Source: Stichopus chloronotus (taxonomy: Eukaryota; Echinodermata; Holothuroidea; Aspidochirotida; Stichopodidae). Taken from it: DNA of 64,000 nt. This document shows, in pieces, positions 21,706 through 34,771 of the stretch. The notes under the pieces were generated by a model. It saw only the letters and a list, made by a program, of their open reading frames with translations. It was not told the origin of the DNA and did no database searches. The position numbers and the translations under genes were made by a program. The stretch's first letter is position 1, and each line of letters begins with the position of its first letter. Where the stretch lies: positions 15,951,444 through 16,015,443 of the forward strand of contig CM037848.1 in NCBI GenBank assembly GCA_021234535.1, written 5' to 3'.

Positions 21706-23530
21706 AGAGAATTTAGTATAGTGATTTTGTTTTTTTATATATTTTTTTTTCTTTCAATTTGTATGTCAGGGGAATCGCGATAAGTGAAAGCCATGGTTTG
21801 CTGAGGGAAAGAGGTAAACCTGGTGGGGTGAGGAGCTGATGGTGATTTTGCTTAATATTTCTTTCTTGTGACATCTCAACAAGTCTTTGCTTACCTTTTA
21901 CATGCAGAACCCATTCATTTTTACATGTATAAACAGCAATGTCGCCATCTATTTGTTCAGCTTTTGCGGCTAAGGCTCTAATTTGTTGCTTGTGTCGCAA
22001 TTTCGATGTATCATTCAAGTGGGAAACAGCTTGTTAAACCATTCAGTCTCAACAAAGAACATCTGCAGTAGTTTCAATTCCTTCAAAAATTATGGAATTA
22101 ATATTGATCGAAGAGTAATTGGATTTATATCTGTGAGAAACAGTTTTTCTCAAAAAAAAAAAGTCTACCATCAAGGTCTCTTCCTGAATAATCTGCTATT
22201 CTGTGTTTATAAATATTTGGTTTTATTAAGTTTTCTTTTGCTTGGTGAAGTCAAAGCGATATTGCTCGATATTAAGCTGTTTTCTGACAATCAGGGTCGG
22301 CAGTACAGTTTGCGTGATTAGAGAAATACATTAGGTTGTACTAACATTGGTATACGTAAAATAGACTACCCCCCACACCTGTCTTGACTGACCATGTGAA
22401 AGGAAAAAAAACACCATGTTTGATGTTAAGTTGGTAATCACCACAGGCTTTCTTCACATTTGTATGGTCGTTTTAATCTAGTAGGCTAATAACTGCCCCT
22501 TTAGTAATATTTCTATCGGTTTTGTTAACCATGTGAGGAAATTCTTCCTCGACGGACAAATGACAAGAGGACAAGGAGTTGATATGCTCTAACATTATGG
22601 ACAAGCATTAAAAAAAAAAATAGAAAAGACAAGAGTTGGAAACGTATCAAGTTAGTGACCTTTGTTACATGGTTATGATTGAACCAAACGATCACGCAAT
22701 AGATGCGGAACAGCACAACGCTAAGTTGTGACTATGTTATGACTATATTTGCAATACCGATAGAGCGCCATCTATTTGTGGGTGTCAGGGAATAGCTGTT
22801 CTTTTTTCAGGAGGCTTAATGAAGGATAATAAAGTAATAATTACCATATGACATCCCCAAGCGAGATATGAGAGGCTGAAATTTGTTCATTCAAATTCAA
22901 GTGGTAGATTATGCGGTAATGTTGTTGTCAAATAACTTTCTTAGTTTTTTTTTTTAATAGCCATTGCACCTTGTCTCAAAATGACACCAGTCTTATTGCT
23001 GTGACATGACTAAACAAGTCTGTCATCGCAACGAAAATGCTATGCGAGAAAACAAAATTTTTCGAAGGTTACATAATTTTAAATTCCGAAGGAAACAAAA
23101 GCAAGTACTTTGAGTTTGTAGGCATATCAGATAAATAGATAAACGAGACTGACGTCATGGAACATTATGTTAAGCCAAATTCTGTATGACCAAAGGGTCT
23201 CTCATTAAACCGTGTAATACAAATCCAAAGCAAATTTAGGATAATATCACTAGTAAATAATGACGCGTAGTTTTTCCCTGCCTATTGCCAGGCTATCCAA
23301 AAGAATCAAGCGGTTGCATTTATTTCTTTTTTTTTTCAAATATGTAGTTAGATATAAAACGAACAAATTCTCGGGCCGTAGGTGCAATTGTTGACCGTAG
23401 AGCTGTTTTGCCTTACCGCGTAAGACGCCCATTTTTGTTGTTCGCTGTGTGAGCAGGGAGCTGCCATCTAAACGGCAGCTGCCTGTCAGGAGTATAGTTC
23501 TAGTTTATCTACTTCCTATGCGAGAAGTCA
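21706..23530. other. Intergenic region downstream of Sp5
   Basis: No gene recognised. Short frames on both strands have poly-T-derived low-complexity content. A perfect TGACGTCA is at 23150-23157. Confidence 0.45.
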
Positions 23531-23625
23531 ACATTTTACATCTCAGCAATGGAACAAGCTATAAAAGATGGCAGTTAGGTGAATGGGATTTATTTTCCAA
23601 CAATAACATATTTTCTGAAAATTAT
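23531..23625 (+). repeat. Dispersed repeat, copy B
   Basis: Same repeat as 17389-17488, with TCTCAGCAATGGAACAAGCT, GAATGGGATTTATTTTCCAA and TATTTTCTGAAAATTATAC. Non-coding, in the same orientation, about 6.1 kb away and on the other side of Sp5. Confidence 0.55.
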
Positions 23626-24719
23626 ACTGAAAATAATAGTTGTTAACTCTTTATTGTTCGAAGTCTTCTCCACAAAACATGGAAATTTCTAACGCATGCG
23701 TATATCAGACCTATGGAAAATATCCCTATATATTTAAAATATTTCCCTGTGTATATACCCTACCGAAATATCCTCATTCCCCACGAAATGGTACCAACAA
23801 AAGCAAGTATGTACAAACTGGTAAATACGAATTTTCGTATGCGAATGCGTGCATCACGATAAAGAACTTGAAATATGGACCTTCTTTTTATTATTTTTGC
23901 TGTGACAGAGGAGACAAATTGAAGAGAAGAGAAGAGTGGAGTTACGAGAATTATCACTATCTTTGTTTTTTTTTTTCAATACTGAGCACCGATAGCCTAT
24001 TTTCATTTAGAATTATGCAGGTTTTGTTCAGTGTCTACGAGTGAATACCCCACATTGGAAGTTATTACTTAAAAAATAGAGATATTACAAATTCAGTACT
24101 TCAAGGTCAAACACAGTCCCACTTTGCATCTAGACCACCCTTCGTGAGCAAAAACAAATTCTAAATGGAACGGGTCACCTACTATCCTTAGCTTTTGGCT
24201 AGAAGCTACGTAGCGCGAGAAAATTTGGGGATCCTTAAATTTGTAGGGAAAATATGATTTTCGTCTCGAAATTACATAGCGCAAAATACGAAATACTTCC
24301 CCGACCTCATCCCACATATACAGAAATTTAGCTTAAATGCAGTTTCGGGTGATTATAAAAAAAACCCTCAGTGAAAGGATCGGGGGGGGGGAGGGGGGAC
24401 TAGCCCCCTATTTCCCTCGGTGCATGTAATCACTAGTGCCACCAGATGGTCGGAAACGACATTTCCCGGGTGTTATACGCTGCATGTACCCAACCTTTGA
24501 AGTGGAATCTCATGTCTGCAATTTCTTAATTAATGAGGAAAAAAAATAATCCATGAAAAAATACATGTACGATGAGTTGAAATGATGTAAAAGAATCCTA
24601 ATGAATCACGCATTCTCTTTCATTTATTTTTACTGCACTTGGGGAATATCGGGGGACTATCCTCCCCAAAATACCCCCTGCTCCCCAAACTTTTTCATTG
24701 AATAGTGAGTCCTACACAC
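23626..24719. other. Intergenic stretch
   Basis: No gene recognised. The 134-codon frame at 23640-24044 has no domain resemblance and ends in repetitive F/Y-rich sequence. A G-rich tract at about 24382-24400 may form a quadruplex. Confidence 0.4.
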
Positions 24720-25260
24720 GCACACCACCCCTTCCCCAATCGGTTAGGCCGCCTGCGCAACATAATTAGAGACGAGCGGGGACCGTTTGCGGGATGAAAT
24801 AAAACCAAATCAAGAAAAATCTAATAAATTATCTTAGAAACCAAACTACCATTGCCCCACCACTTCCAAGAATCGCTATGCGCATGCTCGCGGTTTTCCA
24901 AGATCACCGAATCTGGCACATTACTGTGTGGGTCAACCGCACTCACTTTGCATAGATTCTTACCGTCTGACAAAGTTGTGTCAACGGCGCTCGTTAATAA
25001 TGTGGTAACGTTAGTTGCAGGGAATGCGTTGCATCGTCTGCTTCAGTTGGAGTTCACAATATCATCTCGTCTTCTGGAACAGGCTGAAGGTAACGATATT
25101 CTTGCAAATATCTAACCCTTCCACACCTATGTAGCTATTCACATTTTGCGTGGTGTTGCTTGAGTATAATGAGCAGTAATTCCTGATTATTTTAGAAGAG
25201 ATCTTTTAATTCGATGTCCTTGGTGTCTCGTACCGGTTTCGCGACATTTAACACTATGCA
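24720..25260 (+). promoter_or_regulatory. CpG-rich stretch, candidate promoter and first exon of a plus-strand gene
   Basis: CpG density rises sharply here; I count roughly 20 CpG in 24721-25140. It then falls to low levels that persist to the window end. A plus-strand frame of 87 codons opens at ATG 24852 and runs past AAG|GTAACG (donor-like, after 25089) to 25115. Its sequence, with LLEQAEG near the end, resembles no family I know. In animals with mosaic methylation, CpG-poor gene bodies start at CpG-rich promoters, so a long gene running rightward is a plausible reading. It may instead be a non-coding first exon or an unrelated CpG cluster. Confidence 0.35.
24802..24845. repeat. 28-bp insertion with perfect 8-bp target duplication, third copy
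   Basis: A 28-bp insert at 24810-24837 ends AATTATCTTAG and starts TCAAG. It is bordered by AAACCAAA at 24802-24809 and 24838-24845, an exact 8-bp direct repeat. Insert length equals that of the palindromes at 2474-2501 and 1653-1680, and by eye it matches the former at about 18 of 28 positions. The left half is decayed, so the palindrome is imperfect. Confidence 0.5.
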
Positions 25261-28200
25261 AAGTTGTACTTGCATAAGTTTGCAAGTTGCAGTGGATAAT
25301 TTCGTCAAATAACGTTAGGCTAGCCCCTTACGTTATAATATGCACATGTAGAAGTAAGTTAGGCTTAAGTACTAGAGCCCCTGTAACGGTACGCTAGGCA
25401 TAAAAGCGTTTGTCTAGTCCTAGTTTTGGATGAGCATTGGCTAGTAAAGTTAGTAACTACCACTGGTGTTGTAAACTGGAAAGTAAATTTGCTATAGTTA
25501 GTATAGGATTGGAATCCTCCGAGCAGAATAGGAAGAAGATGAGCTAGCCTATCCGAGCAAATTAAAAATTATGACTATCCACACAAATTTAAGAACATAT
25601 GTAGTTTTTGTGTGTCAGTGTGTGTACCTGTAGTAGGACCAAGGCCTACTAGTAATAGTATTAGTACATACACCAAACTTCGTGCACAGCCAAAACTTCA
25701 CTCACCCCTAAAAAATAGGCCAGAAAATGCAATGGACTAAGCAGCTTGACAAGATTTGACTACCATACCTCGAAATGACTTAAAAGAAAGCAGAGTTTGT
25801 TTATTTAATCGCCCTTGCCTGATCAGTGTTCTTTACGGTACTGCATTTGCCGGGAGAGTTTGGCTAGGTCTAAATGAAAGCATCTTATTTGCAGTTACTG
25901 CCTAATGTTACAAACTTCCAAATCATCCTTTTGACCACTCAGTAGAACTATTCAAGACTGTTTTTGTTGCTAGCTTATACATGGGTAAATGCTGTAGGTT
26001 TACTCATAGGATTTGTTCAAAAGGACACTCTTCATGTAATGGTTGTCATGCTAATGTTTGTGAGGTGCACGAAGCCTGGCAGGTTTACATCATATTGTTA
26101 ACTCAAGAAAATGTTGGATAACATAAAAAAATTTGAGGTATACTTCCTACCAGATTGGATGCAGTTACTCGTAAGGTGGAACTTAAGACTTGTTAAAACA
26201 AGATTATTAGATTTGTAGGGATTTTAAATTGCAGTTAGGAATTCCAAGGTTTTATGTTAGATGCACACAAGTTTTCTACATCCATGCTACTAAAAACTGT
26301 ACAGTCAGACAGAAGTAGGCCTATATAGGGGTCAAAATAAGCTTGAAGAAGAGAACAGCCAAAATGAGCAAAATAGCTGTAGGTCCATCTAGAAAGGCCC
26401 AATAGCCATTGCTATTGGTGCCATCAGTTATTTCAAGCCCTGCCAACAAGGCTGCAGTACTGATGTTCAGTGGCAGTATTGGTATCTAAGATTTGAGGGA
26501 GGGGAGAAATGGAGAGCAAAAGAAAATTTTGGAGGTTAAATTTTTGCACAAAATCGAGCACAACACATGAGCTTAGCCAAAATTGCCCAAAAGCACTTGG
26601 ATTCACAGTCACATTGTCCAACGAAACCAATTTTACACTACACTCATTGCCATGCCACTTTTGCTGACAGTAATAATAATAATTCAGGCTTGGAAGGGCA
26701 GCTATTTTATGAAGGTAGGTGACCACACAAGTGTGGAGGAAGCCTGTGGCTTATATATTACAACATTTATCCCAGACATAGATTTTATGTTTCTAAAACG
26801 GTTTGTAAGTAATGTATATAAGTAGTAGATTAACATTGCTGGACCATTATGTGGCATTGGTTTTAGTTTAGGTTACAATGCTTCTCGGGTTCGAGATGCA
26901 TGCACTGGTGGATCAAGGTCCTTTCTTTGTGAGGGGCCAGTTATAGTGATGTAGCATGCAGCTAGAATTGTGTGGGAAGACATAGTAAGTGGAGCCCCAC
27001 CTTCGGTTGCCGCAGAGCGTGCCAGAAAAAAATTTGCTTAAAAATAGCTCATAGATCACTGGAAATCCCCGTCCCAGGCCCATAGATATCTTTTTCCTTC
27101 TTGTAACACCAGTACCCCCTTCCCCCCCCAAAAAAGGTGGAGAATTTTCTTTGATCCACCTTTGGGGACCATGGCCCCTGTTGCCCTCCTCCCACCAGTC
27201 TAACCTTCTTATATGAAATTGTATTGACATGATTGATGAGCCTCGATTAAGCGGTTGGTGGAATAAGTGAAAGAAGCACGTTGAGTTGTTTCATGGATTT
27301 CACTTAACGTTCTTACACCCAAGTTTCTTCATGTACTAGTGAAAATATTAGGCACATATATGTATCATTTATCGGCTGCTTGCAACACACACAATCAGTA
27401 TGCTTTCCCACGAGAGGATGCCATTAGTTACCGGCAGCACACATATGCATATTATGGCACTTTAGCTCAGTGCAATGTATGCTGTAGTGTTTCCATGTTT
27501 TGATGTAAGTTTGTATTTCACATTGAGAATTTTCAGGAAAATCTGGCCCTCCCCCTTTTTTTCCTCCAAGATATGGCTAAGGTGTGTGAAAGTGCTAGCT
27601 GAGGCTGTTGAGCATGTGAGTGTAAGTTGTGACTCCGAGGTTTGTGACTCACACCATAGGTGTGAAACGTGGCATCGCCGTGTTTTAAGATATTGCAGTA
27701 TCGACAAACTATGCTTTTATCTATATGAGTGACTGACAAAATAGTACAGTAGTTTGCTCCAAATATCAATTGTCATTTATGAAATGACCCAAGTGATATC
27801 CTCTGCACTTTAGTAGCCTACTCTTGTAGACAAAATGAATATTTTCTGGAACAAATTTGGGCCACATACATAGCACCTACTGGAAAAAATCAGACCATTT
27901 ACAATAAGTTTGATTGATGCGACAGAAAAATATTGTGTCAGAAGGTTAAACTGGGCTGCACAATGTAACTCCTGTGCACAATTCACTGTTTTACACATAT
28001 TTGTGTGGGTGTGCTCTGTTTCCAACTTTCCCGTATGATAGATCGCAATATCATTTGACAACTGAAAGAAAAGTGCTCATGATGTCGATTGTGAAAGTCA
28101 CAGCAATACTACAGTAGTGTACCCCATCATGGTCTCTCAGAGTCTGTAGCCTTGGTGAAATACAACTGACATTTTAAAGTTGCCATAGCTTGGAAGTGAA

Positions 28201-29382
28201 TGTTATCATGTAGTGCTTTTCTGTTATTTTGCATACAATAAAAAGGCCCATGTAAATTGAGTTTTCTCATAAGACTTAGGTCAAATTTGTCCAGTGACTG
28301 GTGGGTATGCTGGTCCATTCTTTTCATAGTATATGCCTTTGTTTGAGTTGGCATTATTGATGTCACCTCTTTGTACATATTCTGAAGTAAATCACCAAAG
28401 AATGTGAAGCAGTTTGTAACAAATGTATGCTTGCATTGTCGAGGTCACTTCCGGTTTACCAATGCATTGTCAGTTACTGTATTCTCCTGTATTAACCTGT
28501 GTGCCACCTGAGGGATCAAGTAACCGATGGGAAGGGAATCTTAAGGCTCATGTAATTTCCACTTACAAAATCTTCAAAGAAATTGGTCACTGTAGAATCT
28601 TTTTAAGGCACTGACTGTAAGTGCTGATAATTTATTGGCCTAGAGTTTTCCATCAAACACACCTTTCCACAATTGGTTGTTGATCAAGATGCCGTTGCAG
28701 AAACCATGCCGTCGTTTCTTGCAGTCGCAGAAACCGTGACAAAAGATCAATAGTGTACCATACTGTAGGTATTGCAAACAGTGTTTCTTAGCTTCAATTG
28801 CAAGTAGGACTTGGACTTAAGGATGAGTAGGACAAATCTTGAAACCATCAAACATTGAATACGTTGGTAATAATAAATTCATGATAATGTGGCACAGTGT
28901 CAACTGGTATTTCTTTTGTTAGGCATATATTTGCCTCTTAATTACCTAATTATTGAGTCTCGCATTGCTAAGTGATATCAATATTTTTGACGAAAAAAGT
29001 GTATGCATCCAAAATAAAACCCTTTGGCATATTCTCAGTTGTCCTAAAACGAAGTTCAAATAACAAAGGATAACATAAGACATGTCATAGGAGTCTCTTG
29101 ACATAACAAAGTTACATACTTAACCAATGTTTACTCATGATGCAGGTGTGAGACAGGAATTTGCTTGTAAAATTGTCAATATGTGATGGATTTTGATGAA
29201 ATTTGTTTTGTTTTTCTTCATAATTTTCAATGATTAATACACCTAGTACCTGAAAATGTCATTTTCATGTCACATGGCCTTTAAAACATTTAGTGAAGTT
29301 GTTACTTTGAATTGTTTTGTGCTTCTGATGTACAGGTAGGAGTAACATTTTTATTTTACTTATGACTCACTTTTTTTTGTTC
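25261..29382. other. CpG-poor region with no recognised exon
   Basis: No coding exon, RNA gene or intact element recognised. A patch at about 26501-26577 resembles the interior of the hAT-like element near 6825-6890 but with most CpG changed to TG or CA. Another G-rich degenerate patch lies at about 26904-27210. The region could be intron of a gene starting near 25 kb, or intergenic. Confidence 0.4.
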
Positions 29383-29490
29383 CTCTTTAAAGTGATGTTG
29401 ACCCTCATCTGTGAAGCCCCATGAGTAGCTGCTCCGGTGTAGCTGGAATGGTGCTATACAAATCCAATTTATTATTATTATTATTTTTTT
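29383..29490 (+). repeat. Repeat fragment with (ATT)n tail
   Basis: Begins at TTAAAGTGATG and contains a GTGAAGCCCCATGAGTAGC block. It ends GGTGCTATACAAATCCAA followed by four to five ATT units and poly-T. A unique body ending in a simple-repeat tail is typical of a dispersed-element terminus. No second copy was found in the window, so the family is unassigned. Confidence 0.35.
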
Positions 29491-32400
29491 ACTTATTATC
29501 AAAACTCTGAATACCTTCATTTGTAGGCCTACTGTCAGTGAGTTTAGAATCAGAGTTAGAGGATTACTGTAGAGCACATCATCTATGTACAGTACAGTAC
29601 CAGTGCAGCACAGTACGTAAAAAAAGTAAACTTTCATCATATCATTATGGCGTCAAGGAGCAGACAGTAAAGAAGAAAAACAGACAGAGAGATGGTAATC
29701 ATAAATTCTAAGTTTATCTTAATTTCTTGTCTACATTGTTACAGTTACATACTGTACACTGTCACATTGAGTGTTAAGTCCTGTCCCCTGGTCTTATTTT
29801 TGCCAGTTCACTTCATTTCATGAACTTGAAGTAATCCGTCTGGGTGTACCATACTTTCATAAAATCTGTGTAATGTTAGTCAAATTGGACAAAAGAAAGT
29901 TAGATGGAATTAATGGCTGGTGGAATATCTTTTACCATCCCATGGAGCAATGCGCTATCCAACCTGTAACTTGTGTGTTGTACTTGAATTTACACAACCA
30001 CATTCAAACAGATTTGCAACATGCTGACATTTTGATATCTGCGCTATTTGTAAATTGTAAGTATGAATTTATTACTTAGGATATATCTGGAGTCGACTCA
30101 TGAATGAAGAATAAAGTGGTGCCAGAAGAAAATCATGTGCAAAAAAGGGGAGCACAGAAGATTCCCCTCCCCCCCTGCCTTTTAGTCATTCTTGTGTCTG
30201 CCTCTTCTGGGTGATTGTCCTCCATAATGGACGGAGCTTACCATGAGCTCATTTACTCAACTGCAACAGAATAGTCTTGCTAAGACCCTAGTAATGTATA
30301 CTTACCACATGCACTGTGCTTCTTTAGTACAGAGCTGACTGAGTCTCCTGGTATTCCTCATCAATTCTAGGTACTTGACACTAGGTTCTAGGGCCTTGGA
30401 CATTTGCTGCCAACTGTCTTAACTTTTCTTTATTTTATGGGTGAACAGTGAACGAGTACTTTGCTGTGACTGTGTGAGTGCTTTGTACATGGGAAACTGT
30501 GTCGCACTGCAGTAGGAATAAAGATCAAGTGTTTTGCACATGGATATGCCCTATTTTTGACAAATGTCTAAGAGGTTTGTAACAAACAGATCCATGGATC
30601 CGTCATTAGGATTGGTACCGAGCTCGCGTGTGAACAGCTCACAAACAGGACACTGGAGTTGATTCTGTTTGTTTATTTGGATGAATGTTGTTGAGGATGT
30701 GCAACTGTTGTTAGTAAGATGTAATTAATTATTGTGCTTGTTATGGAAAATGCATGCATAAACTAGATATCTGAAGCATTATTCATGGCCGTATAGGCGG
30801 TATTCATGTGTGAACAGCATTGTATGCAAGACTGAGAGAAGTTAGGTTTTCAGGCAGAAAAAGAGACTTGGATGGCGTGAAAAGAATTGCATTGGTTTGT
30901 TAGTTCGGTTCAGTGTCGACTTCACTGAGTAAAAAGTGTAAACCCTTTTTTCCAACCCAGGACAGTGTTTAACAAACATGTCAAAATGGAGGACAGGTTT
31001 ATACTGTAGTTGGAATTTGTGGTAGGAAAGAAACATGTACAGTACAGTATGAAGACAGAAGTAAAGATTGAACCTTTTCATACAGTTGCAGGTTGGTTAT
31101 CATTTTTAATGACTGGGGAATGGGGGAGGGGTTGATAGAGAAGGACAGTTGGACGACTGTAGGTCCTAGAAGTGATTTCTCTTAAACCTTGTAAACAGTG
31201 TATCTGGATGAGCAGACATATATTTCATTAAGATATTGCTGATGTTTAAATGGTTCTTATGCCAATTACTACAGGTACTTCACTTCAAAACCTTGTATTA
31301 CTTCCCAGCCAGACTCATTAGATATTACACTAATAATTTAAAACTTTTTAAGTCATTACCATTCTGCAGTTGTTTATGAGAGCATAATGTTAATGCAACC
31401 AGTTGCTGGAAGAAATTGAATTGGAAGTAGACTTGCTTTTGCTTTATGAGGCTAATGACATGACAATTTTGAAGGTTGACCTTTGACCAGTCGAAGACTT
31501 TAATAACTTCCTTTGTATTGGTTTGCAGTGCCATAAAAAGTGTTGTAGTCATTACCTACATGTTTTTTTCATTTCTGCTGTTATAATTTAAAACAACACC
31601 ATCAATTAACATGAACTATCCTCTGCTGCAGTTGTTTAGCAGAGCATATTACTTTGACATTGCAATCCGCTGCTGTAAGAAAAGAACAGATGTTTTTATC
31701 AAACCAAACATAAATATCTCCAGAGAAGAGCTTGCTTATGGTCACATTTTTGGTGAGGAATGCATTACATATTCATAAACCTCATGCAAATGAAACCCAG
31801 TGCTGAACTGCTGACTGAAATGCAACAAATATATTCCTTGCAACATAACAGCAAAATATTTCATGACCATCCCTACTGTAGCCTGAGTCTGATACAGTAC
31901 ATAGTTCAGATGTAACAAACTATGTGAATGCAACATGCAACATGTTTTAAAAGTATGGCTTGATACCTTTTGTCAGAACTGTAAGCCATTAAGAAGTTGA
32001 TGCACCTCCGTGATATAAGCGTATGAAACTTCATGTATGCTAACCTCACATGAAGCGTCTCCCGACATTAGAACCTGGAGACTTAAGGAAATTTATTTAT
32101 CCTCTTATTACTTTTAGTACTGTATCATTTATGTTGCTAGTCAGTGAAACACCAAATGCTGGGAATTGGCCAATCTGAATCCAACACAGTAATACAACTA
32201 CAATATGAATGATTCATGTGTAGTGGCAGAGTGTTGCTACTGTACCTCTCTAGAAAGCATAAATATGAATCACATAATTATTATTAGCTGGGGCATTCCT
32301 AGACTCAAGTAAATTCTAGCTGAACCCTGTGGCACTGGTACAAGTTTAATGTACCAATACAGAAATAGTTAATTCACTGGCAACTGTTGAATATTCATTC

Positions 32401-33730
32401 AGTCCATCTAGCCCCAGATGTGTGAGGTTCATCTTTTCGCTGCATTCTTGTACCCAGCTGTAAGGAAGGAATTAGGGGAGGGTTCAATTCTTATAGCAAT
32501 GTACTCTAGATTAACCATTTTTTCTCCTCATGGTAAAGCTAGACAAATTAACTTTGTGATTATTATATTAAGTTGTCATCCAGTAATAAACATTTGAGAT
32601 AGTGCTACACTAGAACAGAAGGATTGGTGTTTCATAGGTGAAATGGTTGTCCAAAGGTTATCTCAGTAATCATAATTATTTGTAAGATTCTGAAATTTTT
32701 GCTTTTGAGATAAGGAGCTCACATAATAGGGTCCATTTTTCTGAGTACACAATCTGGCATAATGACGGGATAAACCTGTCAGCAATAGTTATCAAGATAG
32801 TGGGTGGTTTAAGTGGAACCTCATTTGAAGAGGGCTATACACCTGTTAAGGAATTTGATAAGCCAAAGTGTTCTGCCCAGAACTCTTGTGTCTTACACCA
32901 TTGATAAGTCATGTCACAGAGTAAGAAAAAAGAGCAAAGCAAACACTGATGTCTAGGCCCTGAGGTGGAGGGAGTAGGGTTGAAGAAGTGTAAACTTATA
33001 GTCTCAACTTTTTTTTTTCAATCACTGTTTAGTTAATTTCTTAAATGAAGCCTTAATTTAAGTTGATTCTTTGACTGTATTGTGATGTTTTTGACATCAT
33101 TCCCAGAACTTTTAGAAGCAGGCGTGTTGGTGAAGGTCACTGTCATATTGTACAAAAGTATGATGACTCCAGATAAAATGACTTTGCCATACACTAAATT
33201 GAAAGCACACCAGACGCAATATCTGACACCGATAATATGAATATTTGCCACATAATATTTGCTACAAATCACACGTGACAGGGATGTTAAAGGAGTCACT
33301 CTTCATCCCAAGCTACATTTTTGCAAAGGTTAAGCAAAATTCTCAATTGGTTGACAGTATGTTCGAAAGATGCAGAGCAGATTACATTACACTGTGGCAT
33401 AATGGTGTCCACTACTTCGATTGCCCACATTGAGGAGTTTTAGACAGGCTGTTGGACAGGCTAGAACTGAGTGGTTCGGAAATTTGGAACTCTGCGTGAT
33501 GAGTGACTACCTTTTATTACGTGAAGACATTGCAGTACCAAAATGTCCAGTTGGAGAATAAATTACAACATGAAACTTCACATTGTATGTTTCCTTGACT
33601 GTACAGTATTTGTGTGCTGGCTGTTCAAGGATATTTGATTGACTGGTTTTGTTGGAATCTGAACAATCCTGCTCACTAAAAGAAGACATCAATTGATGAA
33701 AGGATTATACACTGATATGAAGATTACACA
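29491..33730. other. CpG-poor region with no recognised exon
   Basis: No gene recognised; reading frames are short and without domain resemblance. The heptamers TACTGTA and TACAGTA are frequent here, for example around 29570-29600 and 31000-31045. Confidence 0.4.
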
Positions 33731-33920
33731 ATTCACATGGTAGACATACTCACCCCTTGCCACACTACTGCATCATTTGACGTTTGCTCAAACTGTCCTA
33801 GAAGTCAATTCTAACACCGCGCCTATTAAGGCCTAGCTCACCCTTGCCCTTGTTTGCAGTAGTGTGGCAAGGGGTAAGTATAGTCACTCGTGAATACCCA
33901 CACCAGTGAGTTGTGGGGAC
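33731..33920. mobile_element. Foldback MITE, copy 1
   Basis: Long inverted ends: CTCACCCCTTGCCACACTAC at 33750-33769 and GTAGTGTGGCAAGGGGTAAG at about 33859-33878. The outer parts ATTCACATGG-TAGACATA and TATAGTCACTCGTGAAT are also roughly inverse. A right-flank block CACCAGTGAGTTGTGGGGA is shared with the other copies at 50.9, 59.6 and 61.9 kb. The interior carries TGCTCAAACTGTCC and a TTCTAACACCGCGCC block, one arm of the hairpin seen complete at 50.9 kb. No coding capacity. Confidence 0.7.
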
Positions 33921-34474
33921 ACAATTCATTTGCATAAATTACAAGTCTGTTAAGCACCATCTTTTTCAGATAATTGTATCAAATCATAAATCGCCAGATT
34001 TGTAACAAATTATAAGCATCTTATTTTTATCATAGAGCTATGCTACTTTGTTTTCAGATGTGTATTTGTAATGTTCAATGACAGCCATGCATGCCAAGTA
34101 AGGGTAAATAATGCAAGTCCTTAATTGTCTTTGCTTCACAAATATTGACAAGCATCATTCTTTGTTGTTACTGTGAATACTAATTTGTGTAGAATAAAAT
34201 AAAGACTGCAGTGGGTGTGTAGCCTGACACATGGTTAATTTACAATGGGTACATCTGTTTTTGTCAGATCAGTAGTATAGGTGAGTGAATGTGTCAAGTG
34301 TGAATGTCATGTCATACAGAGTCAACAGTTGGCATATTTTGTAGTCAACATCAGCGGAGGTATGTAAAGTCACCATTGGTATGTTTACTCTCTGTGAGTG
34401 AACAATGTATGGCCCATATGATTTAGTATCTTTAGAATACAAGTTAGGCATGGTGGATGGTGTACAAAAGCCTA
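33921..34474. other. Non-coding stretch
   Basis: AT-rich, with no recognised feature. Confidence 0.4.
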
Positions 34475-34575
34475 TCATCATCATTATCATTATCATCATA
34501 ATCATTATCATCATCATCACCATCATAATCATCATGACCATCATCATCATGACTATCATCATCAACATCATTATC

Positions 34576-34607
<32 letters not shown>

Positions 34608-34684
34608 CATCATCATCATTATCATCATCAACATCATCATCATCATCATCGTCATCATCGTCATCATCATCATCGTCATCATCG

Positions 34685-34770
<86 letters not shown>
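34475..34770 (+). repeat. (ATC)n trinucleotide microsatellite, about 300 bp
   Basis: An interrupted ATC/ATT/ACC array, pure (CAT)n over about 24 units at its right end (34698-34770). Poly-methionine and poly-isoleucine reading frames across it are artefacts. The length makes it a likely polymorphic locus and a possible site of assembly error. Confidence 0.95.

Positions 34771-34771
<1 letters not shown>

Noticed and set aside
23640..24044. 134-codon plus-strand frame
   Set aside because: Longest frame outside recognised genes in that region, but low-complexity F/Y/S-rich end and no domain resemblance.
26830..26905. tRNA-like B box (GGGTTCGAG at about 26886)
   Set aside because: No matching A box or cloverleaf could be made upstream.
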